Assembly: GCF_000807855.2 (NCBI RefSeq)
Contig: NZ_JRYR02000001.1
Coordinates: 4,711,791 to 4,775,790, forward strand
Reading direction: 5' to 3'
Length of the DNA: 64,000 bases
DNA from: Flammeovirga pacifica
Lineage (GTDB): Bacteria > Bacteroidota > Bacteroidia > Cytophagales > Flammeovirgaceae
In this document: piece after piece, positions 44,176 to 52,236 of the stretch
Numbering within the stretch: the first letter of the stretch is position 1
Layout: each line of letters opens with the position of its first letter
The notes under the pieces: generated by a model
Told to the model about the DNA's origin: nothing
The model's database searches: none
The model's input: the letters and a program-made list of their open reading frames with translations, nothing else
Translations under genes and position numbers: made by a program

Positions 44176-46050
44176 ATGAAAAGAACACTTACATTAATTT
44201 TCGGTACACTATTATTATTAGCTAATGTAGTATCCGCAAAAAGCAAAACAACCATTGACCGTGTAGAACCTGCCTTTTGGTGGGCAGGTATGGTGAACCC
44301 AGAATTACAATTACTAATTCATGGTAATAATATTTCTGATCTAGATGCCTCTTTATCTTATGAGGGAGTGTTATTAGATCAAGTAATAAAAGTCGAAAGC
44401 CCTAATTACCTTTTCTTAAATCTTACTTTAAAAGAAGATGTTAAACCTGGTAAATTCCCTATTGAGTTTAAAAATGCTAAAGGTAAAGTAGTTTTTACTT
44501 ATGAGTACGAACTTAAACAAAGAAGAGAGGGATCTGCTCAAAGAGAAGGTTTTAATAATAAAGATATCATGTATTTGATTACACCTGATAGATTTGTCAA
44601 TGGTGATGAATCTAACGATACTGTAGATAGTATGTTAGAAGGTGTTGATCGTGAAAATAAAGGTGGTCGTCATGGTGGTGATATCCAAGGTATCATCGAT
44701 CATTTAGATTACATTCAAGATCTTGGTTTTACTGCTCTTTGGATTAATCCTCTTTTAGAAAATAACATGGAATCTTATTCTTACCATGGCTACTCAACTA
44801 CAGACTACTACAAAATCGACCCTAGATATGGTTCTAATGAATTGTATGTTACATTAGTAGAAGAGGCTAAAAAGAGAGGAATCAAAATAATCATGGACCA
44901 AATCGAAAACCACTGTGGTTTAAATCACTGGTGGACAAAAGATTTGCCTACAGCAGATTGGTATAACTACCAAGAATTAAAAGATAAGCCTGTTACATCT
45001 CATCAAAGAGTAACCTTAGCAGACCCTTATGCAACTGAAGGGGATAAGAGAAGACATGCAGATGGTTGGTTTGTAGATACAATGCCTGACCTAAACCAAA
45101 GAAATTCATTATTAGCAACTTATTTAATTCAAAATTCTATTTGGTGGGTTGAATACGCTGATTTAGGTGGTATCCGTCAAGATACTTATCCGTATCCAGA
45201 TGCTGAATTTATGTCTGATTGGTCTGGTAAAATCATGGCTGAGTATCCTAACTTTAATATCGTTGGAGAGGAGTGGACATCTAATCCTGCTTTGGTATCA
45301 AGATGGCAAAGAGGTAAAGTGAATCAAAATGGTTATGTTTCAAATAGCCCTTCAATGATGGACTTTCCAATTCAAGAATCATTGGTTAATTCTTTGAACA
45401 AAGAAAAAGAACCATATACTCAAGCTTTTAATGGATTATATGAAATGTTATCCAATGATTTCTTGTATCCAGATCCATTTAATTTAGTTACATTCCCTGA
45501 TAACCATGATACTCCTCGTTTCTGGGATCAGGTCAATCATAACTTTGATTACTTTAAAACAGGTCTAGTATATATTTATACTACTAGAGGTATTCCTCAA
45601 ATCTATTACGGTACTGAAATTGTGATGGGTAATAATGATCCTGCAGGTGACCATGGTTTAATTAGAGAAGATATGCCTGGCGGTTGGGCTGGTGACAAAG
45701 CCAATGTTTTTGAAGGCAAAGGCTTGACAGATCAACAAAAGGAAGCAATGGATTTAGTGAAAAAGTTAACCAACTTTAGAAAGAATACCACTGCTTTACA
45801 GGATGGGGAATTGAAGCACTTTTCTCCAGTGAACGAAGTATATGTAATGTTCAGATTCGATGATAAGACTAAAGTGATGTCTATCTTTAATAAGAATACT
45901 GAAGAAACTACAATTAACTTAGATCACTATCAAGAAGTATTAATGGGAGCTAAAAAAGCAACTGATGTTATTTCTGGTAAAACATATGATCTTACTTCAG
46001 GAACAATCAAAGTTCCAGCTAATTCTGGAACCATGTTAGTTGTTGAATAA
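44176..46050 (+). CDS. Exported GH13 alpha-amylase / neopullulanase (SusA-like)
   Basis: 624 aa, periplasmic (signal peptide ends NVVSA, about residue 21). An N-terminal cyclomaltodextrinase-type Ig-like domain (about 24-115) precedes the GH13 barrel. Catalytic residues: nucleophile D336 (GIRQDTYPY), acid/base E365 (VGEEW) and the third carboxylate in FPDNHDTPR; DQIENH corresponds to conserved region I. A C-terminal all-beta domain ends the protein. The layout matches SusA, which hydrolyses imported malto-oligosaccharides, but no susCD or regulator is adjacent, so it is an isolated enzyme here. Confidence 0.94.
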   Translation: MKRTLTLIFGTLLLLANVVSAKSKTTIDRVEPAFWWAGMVNPELQLLIHGNNISDLDASLSYEGVLLDQVIKVESPNYLFLNLTLKEDVKPGKFPIEFKNAKGKVVFTYEYELKQRREGSAQREGFNNKDIMYLITPDRFVNGDESNDTVDSMLEGVDRENKGGRHGGDIQGIIDHLDYIQDLGFTALWINPLLENNMESYSYHGYSTTDYYKIDPRYGSNELYVTLVEEAKKRGIKIIMDQIENHCGLNHWWTKDLPTADWYNYQELKDKPVTSHQRVTLADPYATEGDKRRHADGWFVDTMPDLNQRNSLLATYLIQNSIWWVEYADLGGIRQDTYPYPDAEFMSDWSGKIMAEYPNFNIVGEEWTSNPALVSRWQRGKVNQNGYVSNSPSMMDFPIQESLVNSLNKEKEPYTQAFNGLYEMLSNDFLYPDPFNLVTFPDNHDTPRFWDQVNHNFDYFKTGLVYIYTTRGIPQIYYGTEIVMGNNDPAGDHGLIREDMPGGWAGDKANVFEGKGLTDQQKEAMDLVKKLTNFRKNTTALQDGELKHFSPVNEVYVMFRFDDKTKVMSIFNKNTEETTINLDHYQEVLMGAKKATDVISGKTYDLTSGTIKVPANSGTMLVVE

Positions 46051-46069
46051 AAAGTAGAAATATGATTTG

Positions 46070-46110
46070 ACAAAAGGACCTCATAAATTAGTTTTATGAG
46101 GTCCTTTTGT
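46070..46110. terminator. Terminator of the amylase gene
   Basis: Perfect 18-bp stem (46070-46087 with 46093-46110), 5-nt loop TTAGT; T-rich right arm. Confidence 0.9.
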
Positions 46111-46192
46111 GTCATAAAGATGAATTATTGCTCTTAATGTTAACATCAAACAACTTTTTTCAGAAAAAAGACAAAAAAGTTATAATTTTGTT

Positions 46193-46200
46193 GTTCATAG
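46193..46200 (+). promoter_or_regulatory. Candidate -7 element of the lipoprotein gene
   Basis: TAATTTTG (TAnnTTTG), 46 nt before the ATG at 46247; it rules against the earlier ATG at 46205. Confidence 0.45.
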
Positions 46201-46246
46201 TGCAATGCAGATTGTCACATATACGAAAGCAACAGTTACAAACGTA

Positions 46247-46699
46247 ATGAATAGAAACATTTATTTTATCGCTATTTCATTCGTTTTTATTTTCAATGCT
46301 TGTATATCGTTAAGTAATGAAGATGATGTATTAATATCTGATCCCATTGATAATGTTTTTCATGATTTAGAAACATTAGGTGTTCAAGATTCGTCTTCAG
46401 AATTATCGGTAAGAGTGAAAATACTAGGATGGAATAGATCAAAAAGATCTGATTATAAATTTCAATATCTTTTAATTAATGATTCAACACTTGAAACCGT
46501 AGATCAACAATTGATCTCTTATGATGATTTAATCATTAAAGATAATGTTTTAAGTAAAGATTTATTTTTCGAGAATCTTGATAGTGCTACTTTATACCTT
46601 TTAGAACTTAAAAGTATCTTAGGTGATCAAACATCAAATGCAGATACATATGAACTTGCTACAAAAGGATATTATGCAGATTCAACAATTGTGGAATAG
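46247..46699 (+). CDS. Lipoprotein of unknown function
   Basis: 150 aa from the ATG at 46247; signal peptide with lipobox FNAC (Cys18). An ATG at 46205 would fall at the expected transcription start and is rejected. Mature part alternates strands and turns (LSVRVKILGWNRSKRSDYKFQYLLIND, DSATLYLLELKSILG), suggesting an Ig/FnIII-like fold, by pattern only. It converges on the inositol-phosphatase-like gene with a 2-nt gap and no terminator between. Confidence 0.65.
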   Translation: MNRNIYFIAISFVFIFNACISLSNEDDVLISDPIDNVFHDLETLGVQDSSSELSVRVKILGWNRSKRSDYKFQYLLINDSTLETVDQQLISYDDLIIKDNVLSKDLFFENLDSATLYLLELKSILGDQTSNADTYELATKGYYADSTIVE

Positions 46700-46701
46700 T
46701 A

Positions 46702-47505
46702 TTAACTATTCCACTTTTTGTATATAATCGATTGCATTTCTTTATGTATCGCTGGAGATGCAGCAATTATTTCCCTGTCTTTTACATAACTATCTTTGTT
46801 ACTAAATGTAGTAACACAACCACCTGCTTCTTTCACAATAATTCCTCCGCCAGCAACATCCCATGGGTTAAGGTTATATTCAAAGAACCCTTCAAAACGG
46901 CCACATGCAACGTAAGCTAAATCTACAGCTGCAGAACCCATTCTCCTAAGTCCGTGAGAACCTTCCATCATTCCTTTTAATATATTGATATATTGAGGCA
47001 TTTTTTCAAAATCGTAATAAGGAAAACCAGTAGCAATTAAGCCTGCATTGAGTACTTCCTGTTTAGAAACATGTATTGGTGCACCATTCATATAAGCACC
47101 TCCATTTTTCCATGCATAAAAACACTCGTCTAAATTCACTTCCCTTACTACACCAATGCAATAATCGTCTTCTGTAACTAAAGCAATACTTATTGAAAAA
47201 ATGGGTACACCATGAATAAAGTTAGTTGTACCATCAAGCGGATCAATAATCCAAGTATAACCATTGTTAGAAGGCTTATTTGTTCCCTCTTCTCCAATAA
47301 AACCAGCATCAGGAAGTAATTTTGTTAACCCTTCTACAAGCTTGGTTTCAGCAGTTTTATCCACATAAGATACTAAGTCATTAAGACCTTTGTATTCAAT
47401 TTTAGAGCTATCGAAATGTTTTCTTTCATTAGCGATAAACTGCCCCACTGTTTCAGTTAGTTTTACTACTTTATGAGTGAGTTCTTTAAGGTTGATAGTA
47501 CTCAT
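46702..47505 (-). CDS. Inositol monophosphatase family protein
   Basis: 267-aa Mg-dependent phosphatase of the IMPase/SuhB family. Metal site: E of GEEGTN, and DPLDGTTNF; WDVAGGGIIV is the C-terminal signature. It could act on inositol phosphates, on 3'-phosphoadenosine 5'-phosphate (CysQ-like) or as SuhB; sequence does not decide. It follows the PBP1A gene by 45 nt on the same strand, without a terminator, so it is probably co-transcribed. Confidence 0.93.
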   Translation of the reverse strand: MSTINLKELTHKVVKLTETVGQFIANERKHFDSSKIEYKGLNDLVSYVDKTAETKLVEGLTKLLPDAGFIGEEGTNKPSNNGYTWIIDPLDGTTNFIHGVPIFSISIALVTEDDYCIGVVREVNLDECFYAWKNGGAYMNGAPIHVSKQEVLNAGLIATGFPYYDFEKMPQYINILKGMMEGSHGLRRMGSAAVDLAYVACGRFEGFFEYNLNPWDVAGGGIIVKEAGGCVTTFSNKDSYVKDREIIAASPAIHKEMQSIIYKKWNS

Positions 47506-47550
47506 GTTTTCTTTGGTATTAAGAATTGATTTATTTGAAAGTAATAATAA

Positions 47551-49806
47551 TCAATTACCTCGTTTTTCTTTACGTTTTTGTCTCTTTTCCTTTCGTTTTT
47601 CTTTTCTGAGCTGCTTTTCTTCTTTTGATTTAGTTTTAAAGATATTCTTGAAAAACATTTCTACATCAGTACCTTCTTTATAGTCTTCACAATCCAGCGT
47701 ATTTGATAAATAATTTGGTAATGAGTCGAAGGGAATAAATGTTGATTTTAACTCAGGATCTTTTTGTGCTTTTTGTAAACTATAGGCAGTAATTGGTAAA
47801 GCTAATGTACTACCACTACCATTTCTACCCGAAGAAAAATGAACTTGATTCGTTGCTGCTCCAACTCTTGTAATGATCACTAAGTTTGGATTATAGGTAG
47901 CAAACCAGGCATCTATGTAATTTTGTGAAGTACCAGTTTTTCCTGCTAAAGGAAGAGTGACTCCAAAACGATTTTTCATACTACCTCCTGTTCCTTCATT
48001 CATGACTTTTTCTAACATTGCTGTCATTTGAAGTGAGGTGCTTTCTTGAATTACTCTGTGAGATTTTGGTAGTTCAGGTGAAGTATAAAGTACTGTTCCA
48101 TCGGCAGCAGTAATCTCCGTTATCATAATTGGTTCAACATAAAAACCTCCGTTAGCAAAGGCCATATAGGCTTGGGATAGTTCCCAAATACTTGCATCTG
48201 TTGTTCCAAGTGCTGTTGATGGAAAGTCTTCTAGCTTTGATTCAAATTGTAGATTATCCCATACCTCCTCTAAAGCTTTAAAAGGCACGTTATTGTAAAT
48301 TCTTACGGTGGGAATATTTAATGACATTGCCAGTGCTGCAGCCATAGAATACATTCCTCCAGTAGTTTTACTGTAGTTACTTGGTTTCCATCCTTCTTCA
48401 TTTTCATCGATTTCGTTTCTGATGTATTTGCATGGATAAAAACCATTTTCTAGCCCAACAGCATATAAGATAGGCTTAAATGTAGATGCCAATTGACGCT
48501 TTGCCATCACTTGATCATAAGGGTGACTTTGGAAATCTATACCCCCTACATACGCTTTTACTTCTCCTGTTTGGGGATGAATACCTAAATACCCAGCATG
48601 TAATAGCAATAGTTCTTTTTTGATACTATCCTTTACCGAAAGCATTTCTACTTCGTTTCCTTCCCAAGTGAAATATTCCTGTTTAGTCTCTTTATTTTCA
48701 ACATTAAGTTGATCGAATCGGGTGTTGACTAAATGTTCTAATTCTTTCTTATACTTCTCAGCTTTGTATTGTTGATATAATTCTTGCTGCTTTTCTTTTA
48801 ATTGCTTTTCTAATCCATACAATGCATACCTCTGCAATTTTGCATTTAGTGTAGTATGAATTTTTAATCCATCTGCTTCTAAATCATAATGGGTGTCATT
48901 ACTTAAATTATATTCAGTGATGATAGATTGTGCCTTTATTTTTACTTTTGATAAGAAGTAATCTGCAATGCCATCATTTTCTTTATTGGCATAATCTAAT
49001 TCTAATGGTAGTTTCGTTAAGGAGTCATATTGATCTTTCTTAATGTATTCGTATTTCATCATTTGATGTAAAACGACATTACGTCTCTTCAAAGCATGTT
49101 CTGGATAAAGCCTAGGATTGTAATAGGTATTGGCTTTGAGCATTCCAATCAAAATTGCTGCTTCTTCAATTTTTAAATTACTGACATGTTTATTGAAAAA
49201 ACGTTGAGAAGCAGTTTCAATACCATAAATGCTTTCTCCGAAAGGGATGGTATTTAAGTAAAGTGATAATATTTCATTTTTACTATAAAGACGTTCCAAT
49301 TGTTGGGCAGTTTTGATTTCACCTGACTTATTAATTAGCATAGAAAAGATACCATAGTCTTTTCTGCCAAACATATTCTTTGCTAACTGTTGAGTGATTG
49401 TACTACCACCACCACTACTTTTATTCCCTAATAGGACACTTTTAAAAAGCACTCTAAGAACACTTCTAGAGTCAACACCTTCGTGTTCATAATACCGTGA
49501 ATCCTCTGTTGCTACAAGGGCGTCAATTAAAACTTTAGGAAGTTCATCAAAGTGAGTTGCGGTACGGTTTTCGTGAAAAAATTTCCCTAATAACTCTCCA
49601 TCTTCAGAAAAGATCTCTGAAGCCTCATCATTTTGGAAATTTAATATCTCTTCATCAGAATAAGAGGGGCCTAAATAGCCACCAAGAAATAATATCAAAA
49701 TACCAAATCCAATGATTAAAACACTAAGTAGACTTATACTTATTATTTTATAATGTCTTTTGATAAATGATAATGTATATTGAAAGTATTGATAAATGGG
49801 ATTCAT
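47551..49806 (-). CDS. Bifunctional penicillin-binding protein 1A type
   Basis: 751-aa class A PBP that polymerises and cross-links peptidoglycan. N-terminal anchor helix at about 20-44; GT51 domain with catalytic E101 (TEDSRYYEH) and GGGSTITQQLAKN; transpeptidase domain with S441-T-F-K444, SLN and KTGTSQ. It ends in a highly basic tail after about residue 722 (KEEKQLRKEKRKEKRQKRK), which is unusual and may bind nucleic acid or anionic polymers. About 50 extra helical residues (330-370) lie between the two catalytic domains. Confidence 0.95.
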   Translation of the reverse strand: MNPIYQYFQYTLSFIKRHYKIISISLLSVLIIGFGILILFLGGYLGPSYSDEEILNFQNDEASEIFSEDGELLGKFFHENRTATHFDELPKVLIDALVATEDSRYYEHEGVDSRSVLRVLFKSVLLGNKSSGGGSTITQQLAKNMFGRKDYGIFSMLINKSGEIKTAQQLERLYSKNEILSLYLNTIPFGESIYGIETASQRFFNKHVSNLKIEEAAILIGMLKANTYYNPRLYPEHALKRRNVVLHQMMKYEYIKKDQYDSLTKLPLELDYANKENDGIADYFLSKVKIKAQSIITEYNLSNDTHYDLEADGLKIHTTLNAKLQRYALYGLEKQLKEKQQELYQQYKAEKYKKELEHLVNTRFDQLNVENKETKQEYFTWEGNEVEMLSVKDSIKKELLLLHAGYLGIHPQTGEVKAYVGGIDFQSHPYDQVMAKRQLASTFKPILYAVGLENGFYPCKYIRNEIDENEEGWKPSNYSKTTGGMYSMAAALAMSLNIPTVRIYNNVPFKALEEVWDNLQFESKLEDFPSTALGTTDASIWELSQAYMAFANGGFYVEPIMITEITAADGTVLYTSPELPKSHRVIQESTSLQMTAMLEKVMNEGTGGSMKNRFGVTLPLAGKTGTSQNYIDAWFATYNPNLVIITRVGAATNQVHFSSGRNGSGSTLALPITAYSLQKAQKDPELKSTFIPFDSLPNYLSNTLDCEDYKEGTDVEMFFKNIFKTKSKEEKQLRKEKRKEKRQKRKEKRGN

Positions 49807-49852
49807 GTTGAATCGTTGTTTGTTATTTAGTTGAGTGGGGGAACTAACTGAA

Positions 49853-49860
49853 CAAAGTTA
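49853..49860 (-). promoter_or_regulatory. Candidate -7 element of the PBP1A gene
   Basis: Minus-strand TAACTTTG (TAnnTTTG), 46 nt before the ATG; no well-spaced -33 element. Confidence 0.4.
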
Positions 49861-49981
49861 ATAAAAAAATGATGATAGACTGAGAATAACAGTGTGCAAA
49901 TAGTTATTAATGTTTAAACAAATATGAAACTTAATGTGGCTAACTATAGTATTTTTAATACATAGAAATATAATATAGAAG

Positions 49982-50572
49982 ATGAAAAAAGTATTAGTAA
50001 TAAACGGTTCTCAAAAATTTATGCACTCAAAAGGTGCTTTAAATATAGCTATTTCAAAGTTTTCTGTGGATTACTTAACTAATCACCCAGGAGTGGAAGT
50101 ACAATTTACTCACATCGATAATAAATATGATGTTGAGGAAGAAGTAGCAAAGTTTGTTTGGGCTGATGTTATCATTTACCACACACCAATTTGGTGGTTT
50201 TCTATTCCATTTAATTTTAAGAAGTACCTTGATGAGATACTTACAAATGGAGAAGGGAAAATATACAACAGTGATGGTAGACACAGAGTGGAACCAAAAT
50301 TACACTATGGTACGGGAGGTTTATTAAAAGGAAAAGAATATATATTAACCACATCATGGAATGCACCTGAAGAAGCATTTACTTTAGAAAATGAATTTTT
50401 TGAAGGACATTCTGTAGATCAAGGTCCGATGTTTGGATTCCATAAAATGAATCAATTTATTGGATTAAATAACGCCTTTTCTTATCACTTTTATGATGTG
50501 ATGAAAGATCCACACATAGAAGAAAACCTTGAAGAATATAAAGGTCTTTTAGATCAATATTTTGGCGTTTAG
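49982..50572 (+). CDS. MdaB-like NAD(P)H oxidoreductase (flavodoxin fold)
   Basis: 196-aa flavodoxin-like-fold quinone reductase of the MdaB type. VLVINGSQKF at the N terminus is the FMN/FAD phosphate loop, FVWADVIIYHTPIWWFSIP the conserved flavin-contact segment, and YGTGGLLKGKEYILTTSWNAP the next. It would reduce quinones by two electrons, protecting against redox cycling. Monocistronic. Confidence 0.92.
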   Translation: MKKVLVINGSQKFMHSKGALNIAISKFSVDYLTNHPGVEVQFTHIDNKYDVEEEVAKFVWADVIIYHTPIWWFSIPFNFKKYLDEILTNGEGKIYNSDGRHRVEPKLHYGTGGLLKGKEYILTTSWNAPEEAFTLENEFFEGHSVDQGPMFGFHKMNQFIGLNNAFSYHFYDVMKDPHIEENLEEYKGLLDQYFGV

Positions 50573-50608
50573 CAAGTTGATATTCGATCATCAAAATTGA
50601 TATAAAAT

Positions 50609-50648
50609 AAAATAGCCAATGTTTCAAAGAGAAACATTGGCTATTTTT
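50609..50648. terminator. Bidirectional terminator
   Basis: Perfect 17-bp stem (50609-50625 with 50631-50647), loop AAAGA, between converging oxidoreductase and aminotransferase genes. Confidence 0.93.
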
Positions 50649-50665
50649 ATAAGTCTTATCTAAAA

Positions 50666-51904
50666 TTACTTTTTAGCAGCAGCTAACTGTACACAAACAG
50701 CTAAAACTCTTGTTGCTAATTTAATCTCACCCATAGAAGGTAGAGTTGGAGCAATTCTGATATTTTCGTCTTTTGGATCGTTCTTGTAAGGGAAAGTCGC
50801 TCCAGCTGCAGTTAATTTAACACCCGCTTCAGCAGCAAGTTTAACTACTTCTTTTGCACATCCTTTAGGAACATCTAAGCTAATAAAGTAACCGCCATTT
50901 GGTTTTGTCCAAGAAGCAATACCTTTACCACCTAATTCTTTTTCTAAGATTTCATCCACAGCCTCAAATTTTGGAGCGATGATCTTAGCATGTTTCTTCA
51001 TATGTTTTTCAACACCTTTCATGTCTTTGAAGAAACGAGTATGTCTGATTTGGTTTAATTTATCTGGACCAATTGTAGACATAGATAAATGTCCTTTCAT
51101 CCAATCAATATTTACCTTAGCAGCACCCATTGCAGCAACACCAGCACCTGCAAATGAAATTTTAGAGAATGAACCAAAGATAAGTACTCTATTTTCAGTA
51201 CCTGCTTCTTTAGCTAGATCTAAAATGTTCTCTAACTCATCTTGTTCTTTTGATAAGTGATGAACTGTATAAGCATTGTCATACATGATACGGAAGTCTT
51301 TAGCAGCAGTTTTCATAGTTGCTAAACGCTTTACCGTTTTCTTCGAACAAGTGATACCAGTTGGATTAGAATATTTAGGAACAACCCAAATACCTTTAAT
51401 TGCTTTATCTTCTGCTACAAGCTTCTCAACAACATCCATGTCTGGACCTTTAGAAGTCATAGGAACAGTGATCATCTCGATACCGAAATGTTCACAGATA
51501 GAATAGTGACGGTCATATCCTGGAGAAGGACATAAGAACTTTACTTTTTGCTCTCCCCAAGGTTTTTTGCTTTCAGGGAAACCATGTGTTACGGCATGAG
51601 AAATAGTGTCATGCATTAACGTTAAAGAAGAGTTGCCACCAACAATTACTTCATCAGTAGAAGATACTTCCAAGAAATCTTTAAAAATTTCTTTCATTTC
51701 TGGAATACCATCTAAACCACCATAGTTACGAGTGTCAGCACCTGCAACTGTTTTATAGTCTTTAGAAGTTACAAGATCAAGCATTGGTAACGAAAGGTCT
51801 AGTTGTTCTACACCCGGTTTACCTCTTGTCATATCAAGTGCTAATCCTTGTTCTTTGTACTCTTGGTACTTTTTCTGTAATTCTTTTTTTGTTAGTGAAG
51901 CCAT
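50666..51904 (-). CDS. PLP-dependent aminotransferase, subgroup Ic
   Basis: 412-aa class I aminotransferase of the atypical Ic/Asp_aminotransf group (PF12897 type), probably aspartate or alanine aminotransferase. GLALDMTRGKPG at the N terminus is typical of this group; VPKYSNPTG carries the conserved Asn, YDNAY the PLP-nitrogen Asp, and GSFSKISFAGAG the Schiff-base lysine. The leader contains palindromic sites (51957-51975 and 52052-52070). Monocistronic. Confidence 0.92.
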   Translation of the reverse strand: MASLTKKELQKKYQEYKEQGLALDMTRGKPGVEQLDLSLPMLDLVTSKDYKTVAGADTRNYGGLDGIPEMKEIFKDFLEVSSTDEVIVGGNSSLTLMHDTISHAVTHGFPESKKPWGEQKVKFLCPSPGYDRHYSICEHFGIEMITVPMTSKGPDMDVVEKLVAEDKAIKGIWVVPKYSNPTGITCSKKTVKRLATMKTAAKDFRIMYDNAYTVHHLSKEQDELENILDLAKEAGTENRVLIFGSFSKISFAGAGVAAMGAAKVNIDWMKGHLSMSTIGPDKLNQIRHTRFFKDMKGVEKHMKKHAKIIAPKFEAVDEILEKELGGKGIASWTKPNGGYFISLDVPKGCAKEVVKLAAEAGVKLTAAGATFPYKNDPKDENIRIAPTLPSMGEIKLATRVLAVCVQLAAAKK

Positions 51905-51956
51905 TGTCTAGGATGATTTTTAATCTTCTAAAACATAAGTTTGAGTATGTTGAAAT

Positions 51957-51975
51957 GATACTTAAAATAAGTATC
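51957..51975. promoter_or_regulatory. Perfect palindrome in the aminotransferase leader
   Basis: GATACTTA, AAA, TAAGTATC: 8-bp arms with a 3-nt spacer, about 53 nt before the ATG. An imperfect second copy lies 95 bp upstream. Confidence 0.55.
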
Positions 51976-51998
51976 TGAAGTTATTTTCAAAATACATT

Positions 51999-52006
51999 CA
52001 AACTTA
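51999..52006 (-). promoter_or_regulatory. Candidate -7 element of the aminotransferase gene
   Basis: Minus-strand TAAGTTTG (TAnnTTTG), 94 nt before the ATG, placed between the two palindromes. Confidence 0.4.
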
Positions 52007-52051
52007 GAGGTTATTTTTTAATATTTAAATTATTTCGTCAATAATTTATAA

Positions 52052-52070
52052 GATACTTAAAACAAGTAGT
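52052..52070. promoter_or_regulatory. Imperfect second copy of the GATACTTA palindrome
   Basis: GATACTTA, AAA, CAAGTAGT: same left arm and spacer as the site at 51957, right arm with three changes. Confidence 0.45.
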
Positions 52071-52113
52071 TGATAGTAACGAATTTGATAAATGCTGTTT
52101 TTTTTGTAACAAC

Positions 52114-52132
52114 CTGAGTTCGTCGAACTCAG
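52114..52132. repeat. 19-bp perfect palindrome
   Basis: CTGAGTTCG, T, CGAACTCAG. No T-run follows on either strand, and it is richer in G+C than its surroundings. Outer words AATGCTG (52091) and CAGCATT (52130) are also complementary. Role unknown. Confidence 0.6.
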
Positions 52133-52157
52133 CATTACAGAGAAAGGTAGATTCATA

Positions 52158-52212
52158 AAAAAGAGGTGTTATTGTAATAATCAAGAATAACGTGATTTTT
52201 ACAACAACACCT
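52158..52212 (-). terminator. Terminator of the TPR-CHAT gene
   Basis: 20-bp stem with two mismatches (52164-52183 with 52193-52212), 9-nt loop, T-run on the minus strand. Confidence 0.85.
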
Positions 52213-52236
52213 CCATAGGGCTAAGACACCCAAATA

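Larger units (their letters stand above)
51905..52236. other. Region between the aminotransferase and the CHAT gene
   Basis: Contains two operator-like palindromes, a -7 element for the aminotransferase, a 19-bp GC-richer palindrome (52114-52132) and the CHAT terminator (52158-52212). No gene seen. Confidence 0.6.
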
